Position numbers and translations under genes: made by a program. This document shows, piece by piece, positions 1 through 10,427 of a stretch of DNA of 26,820 nucleotides. Each line of letters begins with the position of its first letter. Position 1 is the first letter of the stretch. Where the stretch lies: the NCBI GenBank assembly GCA_001466705.2, contig LATX02000053.1, positions 1 to 26,820 of the forward strand, read 5' to 3'. The notes under the pieces are model-generated. The model was not told the origin of the DNA, did not search any database, and was given only the letters and a program-made list of their open reading frames with translations. Origin of the DNA: Moniliophthora roreri. Lineage: Eukaryota; Basidiomycota; Agaricomycetes; Agaricales; Marasmiaceae.

Positions 1-277
1 GCTTGAAGCCCTGGCTGGGAAGAACAACAGGTGTAGGCAAACAGGGAAAGCTGATTATATGGGTAAGAGATGGATTCCTTCCAGTTGACTTAATACATGT
101 CTAAAATCTGTATAGGCAGCAAGTTTTTGTCAATGTTACCTGACAAGGCCATGCTCACTGAAACTTGTTCATTCTGAGGATTCTTTGAAGCCAAAAACTC
201 ATTCTATAAGTGCACTGTTTAGACTGATTCCTTCTGATTGAATCTTCTTCATATATTTGGAGGTCAGTATGTCATGG
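1..277. other. unassigned AT-rich sequence
   Basis: No open frame, repeat partner elsewhere in the window, or RNA-like structure was recognised here. It leads directly into a copy of the repeat that also follows the gag remnant at 2636. Confidence 0.4.
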
Positions 278-452
278 TAATATGGCAAACCTAGAAAAGA
301 CCCAATTTTATTTGATTTACATTACTTTTGATTCAGAACACTTTGATATGACATGAGATAATGGGTAATAAGGACTAGAGTGAGCCCAGTCTGCTAGTCA
401 TTGCCTTAGAGAAGCTACAGTGTGTTGGAAAGTACAAAGAGCTATATGATAC
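278..452 (+). repeat. repeat B fragment, left copy (gag tail plus downstream sequence)
   Basis: This 175-bp segment matches 2636-2808 with about six substitutions and one 2-bp indel. In the right copy it is continuous with an open gag frame, so its first part is gag-tail sequence. The match ends at 452, exactly where a TGTTA-type LTR start is proposed (453), so the left copy appears to be interrupted by, or fused to, that LTR. Confidence 0.7.
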
Positions 453-898
453 TGTTATGACTTTCCTCTTTTGTACTTATTTATTATGTATGCTTCCCCT
501 TCTCTTGGACACATTCACCTTCCCAGCTCTCCTTTCTCTTTCTCTATGCTTCTCTTTCTGATGGACTCATACACATTTCTGGCTCCCTTCTCCTTTCTCT
601 ATTTTGTAATAACATGACATCAGTATATGCTGACAGTGTCAGACATTACTGTTATTTAACTGATATTGCTGCTTACATATGAAGTATTATGTGGACAGCA
701 GATGTACTTATTTAAGCACTTGTACCAGGACTCTAGCTCTCCAGCTTGACCTGGTTAATCTAATACTTGTGTCTAGCAATGATTGAAGGAATTATAAACC
801 TCAGAAACCTCTGAGTGAACTCAAACTTGACCTCTGACTAAACATCACTAAGCCCAGTAGTGCAGAAGTGTTGATGTTGCTTTGCAAGTAATGTAACA
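453..898 (+). mobile_element. LTR of gypsy-type remnant, copy 1
   Basis: The 3' end (TGTAACA at 892-898) and the following 45-nt leader match those of the complete gypsy element on the minus strand and of the remnant near 25.4 kb. The U5 portion shares the CAGCTTGACCTGGTTAAT block. The start at 453 (TGTTATG) is inferred from the TGTTAC start of the complete element and from the end of the repeat match at 452. No 3' LTR partner is seen downstream. A pyrimidine-rich block is tandemly repeated at about 489-600 with a 56-bp period. Confidence 0.65.
709..752 (+). promoter_or_regulatory. TATA-like box and putative transcript 5' end in LTR copy 1
   Basis: TATTTAA at 709-715 precedes CAGCTTGACCT at 742-752 by exactly 33 nt start to start. 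The same two signals with the same spacing occur in the other two LTR types in this window. The role as promoter and transcript start is inferred from that conservation. Confidence 0.5.
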
Positions 899-899
899 T

Positions 900-944
900 A
901 AGGTCAGGCTGATCAATTGCTGACCTACTAAGGTTTAGGCATCA
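900..944 (+). promoter_or_regulatory. conserved leader with putative primer-binding site, copy 1
   Basis: This 45-nt leader is 39/45 identical to the leader of copy 3 (25429-25473) and aligns without gaps to that of the complete minus-strand element. Positions 901-911 are the reverse complement of CAGCTTGACCT in the same LTR with one mismatch and begin 2 nt after the LTR end. No match to a tRNA 3' end ending in TGG was seen at this site. Confidence 0.5.
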
Positions 945-1044
945 ACTACCCAAGGAATGAAAAGAACAACAAGTCAAAATGGATCACTGACAACCTGTTA
1001 ACACAGGACTAGCAAATTGAATGAGACATTGCTGAAGCAGAAGA

Positions 1045-2714
1045 GTGGCAGTGCACTTTACAAACCCAGTTGATATTGAGCTGTGGTGGATAAGTAACCC
1101 CACTTTTAACCAGACAATCCTATCAGAAACTCTTGACCCTCTTGCCAAAGCAATTGCAACAGAAGCTGTCTCAGAAAGAGACATGACCCAAAGAATTAGA
1201 AACAAAGAGAACTTGGACCCTAGAATTCACAGTGTGTGGCTTAAGCAAAGCAGATTCCAGAGACATATTATCTCCACTGATATTGAAGAGAAAAGGATCA
1301 TCTACATTAGATATCTCCTCCAAGTTGCCTGAAGAACCAGACCCATTCCAGAAACTTCTGGAAGCTCTGAAAAACAGCTCCAAACCAAGGACACCCAGAC
1401 TTCTAATGGAAATGTTGGAGGATAAGAAGCCACAAGGAAGTAAGCCAAAGGTGGAGCTGGAACCGGAGGAAATGAAGATCAGATCAGCTGTATCAGTACA
1501 GGTAGTATCTGAAGACAAGGAAGTAAAGGCTGCTTTACTGGTGCTGTTCACAGGAGAATGAAAGGATACAAAGAAGTTTCTGTTGGAGGTACAGCTATAT
1601 GTTGTGCTGAACCTGAAAGCATTCAAGAATGACAGAATGAAGGAACTGTTCATACTCTTGTATATGCAGGAAGGACTGGGGCAGTTCTGGAAGAATCAGA
1701 AGACAGAGGAACTCTTGAAGGACAAAGACCTGACTAAAGCCTCTAACACTATGGACAAAAGGTCCTTTTGGAGATTACTAAAATATTTGAGAAATATTGC
1801 TAAAAACTAATACATTCTTCTGGGCAATATTTGCTCTAAACTTATTGTAAATTATTCTATATTAATAAAACATTTCCTTAATGCAATATTATAGGAATAT
1901 ATACTATATTATTTACATTGAAAATAGTATTAAAATGTGCCCAAGTTATTGTGTTTTTCTGTACATCAAAAGTGTGTGAAATCCAGACCAAATTGGGTCA
2001 AAAATCCGGATTTTTTTGTTCTGGGAAAACAGAAGTAAAACTTAATCAAATTACCATATGCCAATTTAGTACATCTAAAACAGTTGCAAAACAGTAGAAA
2101 AAAACAAAACTTTAATATATAAAATATTTGTGCTAAATGTGCCTAAAGACTAATGGAATATTTGATAATTCCCTCTTAGCTAAAATTAACAGGAAAGTAT
2201 CAAGTTTTTAATCTAATTTTTATAAAATTTGGACAAAAAAAGTATAAAAGCAAAGCATATAATTTTAAGACTGTCTTTTTCATATCAAATCTATCTGTAC
2301 TATATAAACATTTTCAAGTGACTAAATTCTTTGGGAAACTATCTCAAAAGAACCCTTTGTCCATAGTGTAAATGGAAAGATTTTCTTGAAGAATTCAAGT
2401 TAGTATTTGAACCTTTCAACACCGAACTTGACATCCAGATGAAACTCCAAGATCTGAAGATGAAGGAACATGCCAATGAGTACACCTACCAATTCCAATA
2501 CTTGGCAGATCAGACAGGGTATAATGACACCATGAAAATCAAAGCCTTCAAACAAGGGCTGCCAAGGGGTCTCATGATGAAAGTCATGACAAGACCTGAA
2601 GGAAAACCAGACACTATAAAAGATTGGATAAACACTAATATGGTAAACCTAGAAAAGACCCAATTTTATTTGATTTATGTTACTTTTGAATCAGAACACT
2701 TTGATATGACATGA
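1045..2714 (+). pseudogene. gag remnant of gypsy element copy 1, interrupted by a MITE
   Basis: A structural (capsid-type) protein of an LTR retrotransposon. The main frame runs from about 1232 to 1746, with one TGA at 1559-1561. It is cut by the element at 1747-2368 and resumes after it to 2714. Removing the insert and one 3-bp target copy rejoins the frame exactly and recreates a W-K-D-F..F motif typical of Retrotrans_gag domains. The part after the insert (QDLKMKEHANEYTYQFQYL, then FKQGLP) aligns with the gag of the complete element (EDLRMKERADDYVNQF, FKEGLP). An overlapping N-terminal frame (1045-1332) is similar in protein sequence to 25545 onward (RNKENLDP, WW.S.PT.N). No zinc knuckle, protease or RT follows, so this is either truncated or a gag-only derivative. 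Confidence 0.75.
1747..2368. mobile_element. CACTA-like MITE (622 bp) inside gag
   Basis: The element begins CACTATGGACAAAAGG and ends with the imperfect inverse CCCTTTGTCCATAGTG, giving terminal inverted repeats of roughly 25-30 bp. It is flanked by a 3-bp duplication TAA (1744-1746 and 2369-2371). CACTA termini with 3-bp target duplications are the hallmark of the EnSpm/CACTA superfamily. The interior is AT-rich with no transposase frame, so it is non-autonomous. Insertion interrupts an otherwise continuous gag frame, which independently confirms both ends. Confidence 0.85.
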
Positions 2715-3036
2715 GATAATGGGTAATAAGGACTAGAGAGCCCAGTCTGCTAGTTATTGTCTTAGAGAAGCTACAGTGTGTTGGAAAGTACAAAGAGCTA
2801 TATGATACACTATACAGAGGTGTCTAAGCTGTACATTCTGACTTATCTATGTATCTCAGATCTGAAGCAGATCACTCCTGAAACCTGTAGGGAACCTAAC
2901 TATGACCATACAAACATGTTGGCTAGTTAACTGAGCTCTCTCAAAGTGCTATCAATGGGATTTTTCAATTTATTCACTTTTCTATGACATCTGCAAAGTG
3001 CAATGTGCAGTCATACAGTACAGAGGTACTTAGAGA
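2636..3036 (+). repeat. repeat B (gag tail and downstream sequence)
   Basis: This starts inside the gag tail and continues as non-coding sequence up to the MITE at 3037. Its first 173 bp recur at 278-452, and its last 212 bp recur after the N at 3516-3725. It shares short blocks with repeat A (GGACTAG.GTGAGCCC, AAACCTGTAG.GAACC), so the two are probably related families. It could be the 3' untranslated part of a gag-only LTR element. Confidence 0.6.
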
Positions 3037-3514
3037 CACTATGTACAAGGTGTTCTTTTAACATGGTTTTCTGATTGAGAAAACACTTAATCTTCTTGCA
3101 AAGAGAATTTTTATAAAACTATATATAAATTCTAAATTTCAATTGTGTCCTCTCAGCAAGAATATGCCTGGAGAATACTAAATTTTCAGCAGCAAAAGAT
3201 ATGGATAATACAATATATTGGAATAATCTTTATACTGAGAAAACATTAAATTTTCTCTGGTTGAAAATGCTCAGAAAATGCTGATAAGATAAGATAAAAA
3301 TTCTACATTTTCTATTGTGGGAAAGTCAGAGAAAACACCAGGAAAACAGTAGGAAAATCATGTGAAAACACTATATTTTAAAGCAGTTTTTAGATAGTTT
3401 TCATATAGTTTTCCTTTTGTATTTAACATGTTTCCTTTGATATAAAATTCAAAATCTTATATTTATTTTCTAAATGTTTTCTCACTATTTTATAAGGCAG
3501 AAAATTTAGTATAT
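3037..3514. mobile_element. CACTA-like MITE, second family, truncated by assembly gap
   Basis: It begins with CACTATGTACAAGGTGTTC, immediately after AGA. Its whole visible length is homologous to the reverse complement of 20390-20901, the right end of a complete MITE. It runs into the single N at 3515, so the other end is missing. The copy of the flank after the N (3516-3730) reads straight through ACTTAGAGAAGACATC without the insert, giving an apparent empty site with one copy of the AGA target. Confidence 0.8.
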
Positions 3515-3515
3515 N
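3515..3515. other. assembly join (single N)
   Basis: Sequence after this N (3516-3725) repeats 2825-3036 with a 2-bp deletion and few substitutions, but lacks the MITE. This fits two overlapping contigs or haplotypes placed in series. Confidence 0.75.
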
Positions 3516-3725
3516 TAAGCTGTATATTCTGACTTATCTATGTATCAGATCTGAAGCAGATCACTCCTGAAACCTGTAGGGAACCTAACTATGACCATAC
3601 AAACATGTTGGCTAGTTAACTGAGCTCTCTCAAAGTGCTATCAATAGGATTTTTCAATTTATTCGCTTTTCTATAACATCTGCAAAGTGCAATGTGCAGT
3701 CATACAGTACAGAGGTACTTAGAGA
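3516..3725 (+). repeat. repeat B, post-gap copy carrying the MITE empty site
   Basis: It is near-identical to 2825-3036. At its end the sequence continues past the MITE insertion point without interruption. It is probably the alternative haplotype of the same locus rather than a true second copy. Confidence 0.65.
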
Positions 3726-4203
3726 AGACATCAGAACAGAGAGACGACTTGGAAAGAAACAATCGGAATGATCAGACAATGGAATTCAATATGCAGATCA
3801 GAATCAAAGCAGATAATCTCTTAATAAAGAGTTCTAACATGGTGCAAATAGATGAAATTACTTAACAAGAGGCAACACAACCTCAGAACAAGTGTAGCTA
3901 CATGACTACAGATACAATGAGACATATAATTAATTCTAAGGAATGCAAAGTCCTAGATAAGATCAAGAACAAATTATCAAAGGAGACAGGAACAGGAACA
4001 GTATGTTCCCAGCCTCAGAAGCTTTGAAACCCAGACATCGGCAGCTGTGTAGGTGCTGGAAAAGAGAATGCAGAACAGATAGACTCATCCGTCCATCCAG
4101 ACTCATCTAGAAAAGAGAAAAATCAAATATCTAAGAGTCCAGAACACCTGGAAAGTGGATACCTGTGTGGATATGATCAGATACCCTAATGGCCAGACTC
4201 CGT
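3726..4203 (+). other. degraded coding-like sequence, unrecognised
   Basis: No long frame survives. Conceptual translation gives polar, Ser/Lys/Glu-rich stretches with stops, and one frame runs into the start of repeat A (DMHNFYLL) as the ORF at 21023 also does. No domain was recognised. It may be the degenerate internal region of a retroelement. Confidence 0.3.
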
Positions 4204-5878
4204 TGATATGCATAACTTTTACCTTTTATTTCACATGCAAATAGAGAATATTTTGCACTTTTATGGTTGAAAATGACACATATAAGGGAATTGAGGACTA
4301 GTGTGAGCCCTGAGCAGCTAGTCAAAGTGAGTAGTAGAGAAGGATACAAAATATTAGCAGAGTAATGGTTGACAGTAGGCCATACAAGGGTACTCAACCA
4401 CTGCTAGTATGAAAATAAACAGTGAATCTGAATACAGAGAAGCATCCCAAAACCTGTAGAGAACCACACCACATCACACCTCTCTATCGAAAGCTTACCA
4501 AGGGAATATTTTCAATTTTAAACAATATTTTCAAACCACACCTGACTTGAAGGAAGAATAAAAGCCTTCGATGATACATCAATGAGAATATTACCGAGAA
4601 ATGGATATGAAACAGAGAATGACAAATTATTGGCGGGGGATACTCGAGATACCAATATCAAATTAGACAAATGAAATAGACAATCAGTTACCAGAAAGGT
4701 GCCTGTATCATGGAAAGTGGAAGACAAAGCTGTATGACGAGAAGATAGCATGGCTGAGCTTACACATACACTTTAGAGGAGAAATGGAAGCATATTACGC
4801 ATCCACAGAGCAGAGGACAATACACAGAGAAGGAAGGAACCATGCAGAGTGGCATGAAAGTATAATATTTTCAAACAGAGTCGGAAGGAGAGCTGTTTGA
4901 TTGAGGAAATTGCAAACGATTAGTGTCAGGAGACTGTGCAATTGTCATAGAAAAAGAATAAAAGAGATTATGGCTACAAAGCCTGACTACAAATTGGACA
5001 CTGTGACAGAGAAATTACCAAACACAGCTCAGTTTATATAATATTTAGCACCCGACTCAGTTTTATTTGTATGTGTGACAGATATATTAGATTATTTATG
5101 TTGTAGGGTATATAAGGGGACATGTTTTGTAGGTGGAAAGCAGGAGAGATACTGCCCACCAATTACCAGAGTGTATGATGTTGTTGTTCAGGTAGAAGAG
5201 CTACCGGCAATCAGTATTTTTCAACCACTTCAGGCCCTAGCTTATTTAGTTGTGCAAGAGGCACAGGCTAGTTGAGACCTGAGATTGTAACCCAAGCCAG
5301 AGATATAAATAAAAGCTAGGAAGAGCTTAGTTTTTAATGCAAGAGGCGTGTTTTCTGATAAAAAGAATATTGTATCAGTTTACCAAGAGGGTAGCTGACG
5401 TGCATCAGTATAGTCTGGTGTTTCAATGTGAATCAGAGAGGGTTTCAGGCTAGCAGTGTCTAGAAGATTTGTCCTCTTGAGAATTGTTGCAGAACATAGC
5501 TAAGAGGGCTATATTCAGGTACAAGAGGTACCTTTGTTCTCACTTAGAAGAAGTTTATTCTTTGGGCAGTTTCTGGTCAAACATCAATACCAGTATTTGC
5601 TTTGAAGTGATTAATAAAACTATAAACCCATAAATATTATACAAAACGAACACCAATCTTGATCTGAGGAGTTGTTTTGAAGGCATTCATCTCTGAACTA
5701 CTGAGCAAGACATTGAGAAATTATTCTTGACATTGCAGTAACAGTGAACCACGCCAAACCAACTCGCAAACAAAACTGAGAATCAAGAACTTATATATAT
5801 ACCTTTTTTGGGGGTATTTTGGCACCACAGGCCTCGTGTTCTCATAGTAGAGGCATAGGTTTTTGAGCATCTTCACCA
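4204..5878 (+). repeat. repeat A, left copy (LTR-like, about 1.67 kb)
   Basis: Homology to 21240-23207 begins at TTGATATGCATAAC and ends at GAGCATCTTCA(C/T)CA. The unit therefore starts TG and ends CA like an LTR. It contains a TATA box (TATATAAGG near 5108) and AATAAA-type signals near 5305 and 5623 on the plus strand. Flanking target duplications, a canonical primer site and a polypurine tract were not found. A 66-codon frame (5075-5275) is kept in both copies with a few substitutions, but nothing shows it is translated. Homology just inside the start resembles a gag tail, so these copies may be gag-tail-to-LTR fragments. Confidence 0.6.
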
Positions 5879-6829
5879 TGACATCCAAATATTCCCTCTT
5901 TTAGTATCTCAGTCACTCTTTTATTACTTCCTGAATTATTGGACATTATTTATATTTTCCTGTAGATATATTCCATGGACCATATATAAGGACAGCTAGA
6001 TATTCATATATACTCAAGTAACTCTGCCCCCTCTGATTGTGAATACATGATGAGTTTGTTTGGTGTATAATTGTGTGTGCCATTCCAGTTTTGCTTCCTC
6101 ACTTCAGGTTCTGGAGATTGGTCCTGAGTGACTCCAGAGAGATAGAAATCTGATAACGAACTTGTGTTGTAAGAGACAAAGAGTAATATTTTTAGTGCAC
6201 TTTGCACTTTTCTAAGAGATAACTTTACACCAAAAGTTCTGGTGGCTTTTGGAGTGTGGCCTGTGTTGGGTATCAGGTTGTGACACACTTAGAGTCTTAA
6301 CAAAGGAATTGGGCCTGCAATTAAGCTCTTTGTAGAAACTGGTCTAGGACCTTTTCCAGTACACTATGTACTGTAGTTGTCTTAAAGAAGTCTTGAACTC
6401 CATAGGGTCAGACTATATTGGCTACCAAGTCTTTTGGTGGGACTGTAGCTCTTGTGTTTTGTGCTTTGTGCACCATGTTCTTGTGTGTGTGTTTGTGTGT
6501 TTGGATATAAACTCTTTTAAAACCCATATATACTCCTCTGGATGTGAACACTTTGAAGTAGATTGCTTCAATAAGAGAGAATCAACCTAGCTAAGAGTTT
6601 TGTTGGCATTCTAAGTGCGGCAACTCTGATCACGTCAATCCACACTTGCACAACAACCTGAGTTAGACTTTTGGAGGTTATCTTTTGGGTAGTTTTCCAC
6701 TAGTCTTATCTTAGACAAATTAACGCTCTGCAAAAACTTTGACTGTTTGAGCTTGTCTAAAGTCCTAGTAGAGTTATAAGAGAGTACATATGATACTGGA
6801 GGAAGAAGTTACATATATGAGACAAGGAT
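5500..6829. repeat. 1,330-bp block, first copy
   Basis: This block recurs at 6831-8160 after a single N, with no difference noticed by eye. It holds the 3' end of repeat A (to 5878) followed by about 950 bp containing TATATAAGG near 5990, a short TG-rich tract near 6483-6510, and unrecognised ORFs of 94 codons (6288 to 6004, minus) and 74 codons (6366-6590, plus). None of these ORFs shows a known motif. Confidence 0.8.
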
Positions 6830-6830
6830 N
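6830..6830. other. assembly join (single N)
   Basis: The N sits exactly between two copies of the same 1,330-bp sequence. The first copy ends at the N and the second starts right after it. An unresolved contig overlap is the simplest explanation. Confidence 0.8.
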
Positions 6831-8160
6831 CTAAGAGGGCTATATTCAGGTACAAGAGGTACCTTTGTTCTCACTTAGAAGAAGTTTATTCTTTGGGCAG
6901 TTTCTGGTCAAACATCAATACCAGTATTTGCTTTGAAGTGATTAATAAAACTATAAACCCATAAATATTATACAAAACGAACACCAATCTTGATCTGAGG
7001 AGTTGTTTTGAAGGCATTCATCTCTGAACTACTGAGCAAGACATTGAGAAATTATTCTTGACATTGCAGTAACAGTGAACCACGCCAAACCAACTCGCAA
7101 ACAAAACTGAGAATCAAGAACTTATATATATACCTTTTTTGGGGGTATTTTGGCACCACAGGCCTCGTGTTCTCATAGTAGAGGCATAGGTTTTTGAGCA
7201 TCTTCACCATGACATCCAAATATTCCCTCTTTTAGTATCTCAGTCACTCTTTTATTACTTCCTGAATTATTGGACATTATTTATATTTTCCTGTAGATAT
7301 ATTCCATGGACCATATATAAGGACAGCTAGATATTCATATATACTCAAGTAACTCTGCCCCCTCTGATTGTGAATACATGATGAGTTTGTTTGGTGTATA
7401 ATTGTGTGTGCCATTCCAGTTTTGCTTCCTCACTTCAGGTTCTGGAGATTGGTCCTGAGTGACTCCAGAGAGATAGAAATCTGATAACGAACTTGTGTTG
7501 TAAGAGACAAAGAGTAATATTTTTAGTGCACTTTGCACTTTTCTAAGAGATAACTTTACACCAAAAGTTCTGGTGGCTTTTGGAGTGTGGCCTGTGTTGG
7601 GTATCAGGTTGTGACACACTTAGAGTCTTAACAAAGGAATTGGGCCTGCAATTAAGCTCTTTGTAGAAACTGGTCTAGGACCTTTTCCAGTACACTATGT
7701 ACTGTAGTTGTCTTAAAGAAGTCTTGAACTCCATAGGGTCAGACTATATTGGCTACCAAGTCTTTTGGTGGGACTGTAGCTCTTGTGTTTTGTGCTTTGT
7801 GCACCATGTTCTTGTGTGTGTGTTTGTGTGTTTGGATATAAACTCTTTTAAAACCCATATATACTCCTCTGGATGTGAACACTTTGAAGTAGATTGCTTC
7901 AATAAGAGAGAATCAACCTAGCTAAGAGTTTTGTTGGCATTCTAAGTGCGGCAACTCTGATCACGTCAATCCACACTTGCACAACAACCTGAGTTAGACT
8001 TTTGGAGGTTATCTTTTGGGTAGTTTTCCACTAGTCTTATCTTAGACAAATTAACGCTCTGCAAAAACTTTGACTGTTTGAGCTTGTCTAAAGTCCTAGT
8101 AGAGTTATAAGAGAGTACATATGATACTGGAGGAAGAAGTTACATATATGAGACAAGGAT
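6831..8160. repeat. 1,330-bp block, second copy
   Basis: It is identical by eye to 5500-6829 (offset 1331) and then continues into unique sequence at 8161. If it is an overlap artefact, the real locus has this block once. Confidence 0.8.
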
Positions 8161-8794
8161 TGTTAAATACACTTCTGTGACTGCCAGAGCCATCCTCCGC
8201 AACAAACAAGTAACTTAGTAAATTCTTCTAAGCTGAACAGCATCTGAAAAAGGTTTTCACCCCCATGACGAACACATTTTCAAAATTAGCTTGTGGTAAA
8301 GCTGCCTGTCCCCTGTATTGCATGAAGCTTACACTTAAAAACAGGAAATTCATTACCTGAGGACCCAGAAGCTGAAAGAAAATGCTATGGTTGCCAGTAT
8401 AGAGGACTTGTCAAAACATTCCCGCATTGTGTCAATGACCTTGGATACAAAACCAAGCACAAGACCTGTGATGAAAAGGACAAGGTCCTTTTCCTCACTA
8501 TTGCTGCTCTAGACAATGTTCATTTCCCTGCCCAGATTGACCACATATGTAAACATTGGGAAACTATTGTTAATTTGGCATGGAGCCCTTGAGGTCTTCA
8601 TCCAAAGCTACACCAAGGCATCAAACATGCTTAGGATGACATTGATAAGCTGGGGGGTGAAATTGAGCAAGAGATAACTGCAAAAAAGATGAGGCACACA
8701 TATAAAGACAGTAATTCAACTACTATGTATATGAAATAATGAATTTTTTATCATACCAATCTCCTTGGACACATGCACTCTACTAAAACTTTAG
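8161..8794 (+). other. coding-like remnant, unrecognised
   Basis: An open stretch at about 8370-8591 reads KCYGCQYRGLVKTFPHCV and later ALDNVHFPAQIDHICKHWE before a TGA. Further fragments (DKLGGEIEQEITAKKMRH) follow in the same frame. The residue mix looks like former protein, with several Cys and His, but I recognise no family. It lies just upstream of the FunK1-like fragment in the same orientation and could be part of the same broken gene. Confidence 0.3.
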
Positions 8795-9473
8795 ATGAGC
8801 TCAAACAGTCAAAGTTTTTGCAGAGCATGGGCGGTTGGGCTGTGGGAAACATCATGTGATCCCTGGTGGCAAGGGTGCAGGTGCCCAACATCGCCCCAGC
8901 AGGTGCCAGTGCAAGGACAAGCTGAGCAGAGTGGTCAAGAGCTCAATGCTGTGGAAGAGGAGCAGAATTCTAGTCAGTCCGCTGTCACAGAGAATGAGTT
9001 CTATAAACTGCTTGCTGGCAAATTCAACAAGGTTCTTGAGCACACACAGGAAGCAACTGGAAAACTTCCACTCATCGCATTCTCCAGTACCCCCAGTAAA
9101 CTTGAAGGCCTCAAGTCTGAGGGTGCACATGGTGGTTACATTGCGTGTTACTTGTCGACACCACTGCTGTTGGAGACTAAGCAGGGAAAGAACAGTTTGA
9201 ATGTGATATTGTGATGACAGGAGAATTCAAAAAGGTCATTAACGACAGTGGTACAGATGATGTGAGTGTTTTTATTATTTGTCACTTGCTATATTACTCA
9301 TTTAGGTTGACATGTAGAACATTTCCAAACTCATTGGCAATATTAACCACCTCATGGGATCCAATCCTACTTACAGATTTGCATATGGTTTGATGATAGA
9401 GCATAACGATACGAGGTTTTGGTTTTGCTCAAGGTCGCACATCTTCATAACTGAAAGTCTTGATTTGCAGAAG
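8795..9473 (+). pseudogene. FunK1-like fungal protein kinase fragment, broken
   Basis: FunK1-type proteins are kinase-like proteins expanded in mushroom-forming fungi. The strongest part is 9306-9473, reading FAYGLMIEHNDTRFWFCSRS and then HIFITESLDLQK, which resembles the conserved G-(L/V)-T-I-E-N...R-L-W-F..R-S block ahead of the kinase core. It is preceded by an exon-like piece (9181-9261, ECDIVMTGEFKKVINDSG) and a possible 44-nt intron (GTGAGT at 9262, TTTAG ending 9305). It ends at a GTAAGA donor-like site (9474). The upstream frame (8795-9180, ENEFYKLLAGKFNKVLEH) is out of phase, implying an indel near 9176, and a TAG lies at 9315-9317. No catalytic-core exons follow, so this is a 5' fragment. 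Family assignment is from memory of the motif and is moderate. Confidence 0.5.
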
Positions 9474-10402
9474 GTAAGAATAATTGACATTTTTGATGGG
9501 CTCTCTCACTGGGGGCAAGACCCAGGTCACTGAAACTTTTAGTGTTGTGGGGTCACAGGTAGGAGTTGCAAGGCCAACTCATAGTAGATTGATTAATCAC
9601 GTAGATTATTTACAGATATGATATTTACACTGGAGATAGTAGTATTAATAACAAGAAAGCAGATCGTACATTACAAGTTGATAGCAAAGATACAAAGATG
9701 ATTACAATTTCACAGGAAATACAGTGTCCATCTCAAGAATCAATAGGTAAAAATTAATGATGCTTTGCCAAGGGTGCAGAGCGTCAATCTCAAAAATTTC
9801 GCAATGGGTAACACAGCCTGAGGGAGTGTGTGAGCATTAGATATTGAAGACAGCAGGGTATACTTACAATATGGACACCACTCTTTTATCTGACAATATC
9901 TGCTGGCTTCCAGAGCCAAATGTACTGTGTGTTCTATACTGAACTATTAGGTTTGAAAGTAGAGATTAAAGGAGAACTTACCAATGCGATGGCAGTTACC
10001 TACTGCAACACCATCAGACCAGATATGCTCACTGTTTTTGCAGTGACTCCATTCCTGTTTTCATCATTCACAATTACAAGTCTGTCCGATCTTGTACTGC
10101 AGGAGTAACAGAGATCTAAAAGCTGTAGCACACAGAGAGTTTTCAATAGGCTGCATGTGGGAAGCTCAACCCTGCACTCCATATTGAATGGGATTCTCTA
10201 CTTGTGTAATAGTGTATAATGCAAAGATAAAGGAGACTTACTGAAAAAGAGAAAGAACCTGGCCTTGAGTCACAATGAGAAGTTTGCCAAACAGAGGATT
10301 AAGGGTGTTCGAGCATACCTTACTATATTTGGAGGAAGGCTCTATATTTTACTATATGCCAGCAGTTACTATGGCATCTAAAAGAAGCATTGGCATAGTT
10401 AC
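9474..10402. other. no gene recognised
   Basis: This has mixed composition with short frames on both strands (plus 9920-10108, minus 10182 to 10000) that show no motif. The expected downstream kinase exons were not found. No repeat partner was seen within the window. Confidence 0.35.
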
Positions 10403-10422
10403 AAGCACGATTGTTCGTGCTT
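10403..10422. repeat. short perfect hairpin
   Basis: AAGCACGA and TCGTGCTT form a perfect 8-bp stem with a 4-nt loop TTGT. It lies 5 bp from the larger palindrome. Confidence 0.7.
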
Positions 10423-10427
10423 CTCGA

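Noticed and set aside
4131..4397. Minus-strand ORF repeated at 21147-21434
   Set aside because: Similarity between the two is explained by DNA-level duplication of repeat A. The frames have different starts and no recognisable domain.
5075..5275. Conserved 66-codon plus-strand ORF in both repeat A copies
   Set aside because: It begins beside the TATA box region of an LTR-like repeat and both copies are near-identical at DNA level, so conservation gives no evidence of translation.
6831..8160. True tandem duplication of 1,330 bp
   Set aside because: The copies are identical and meet exactly at a single N, a pattern shared by other joins in the window. An assembly overlap is simpler, though not proven.
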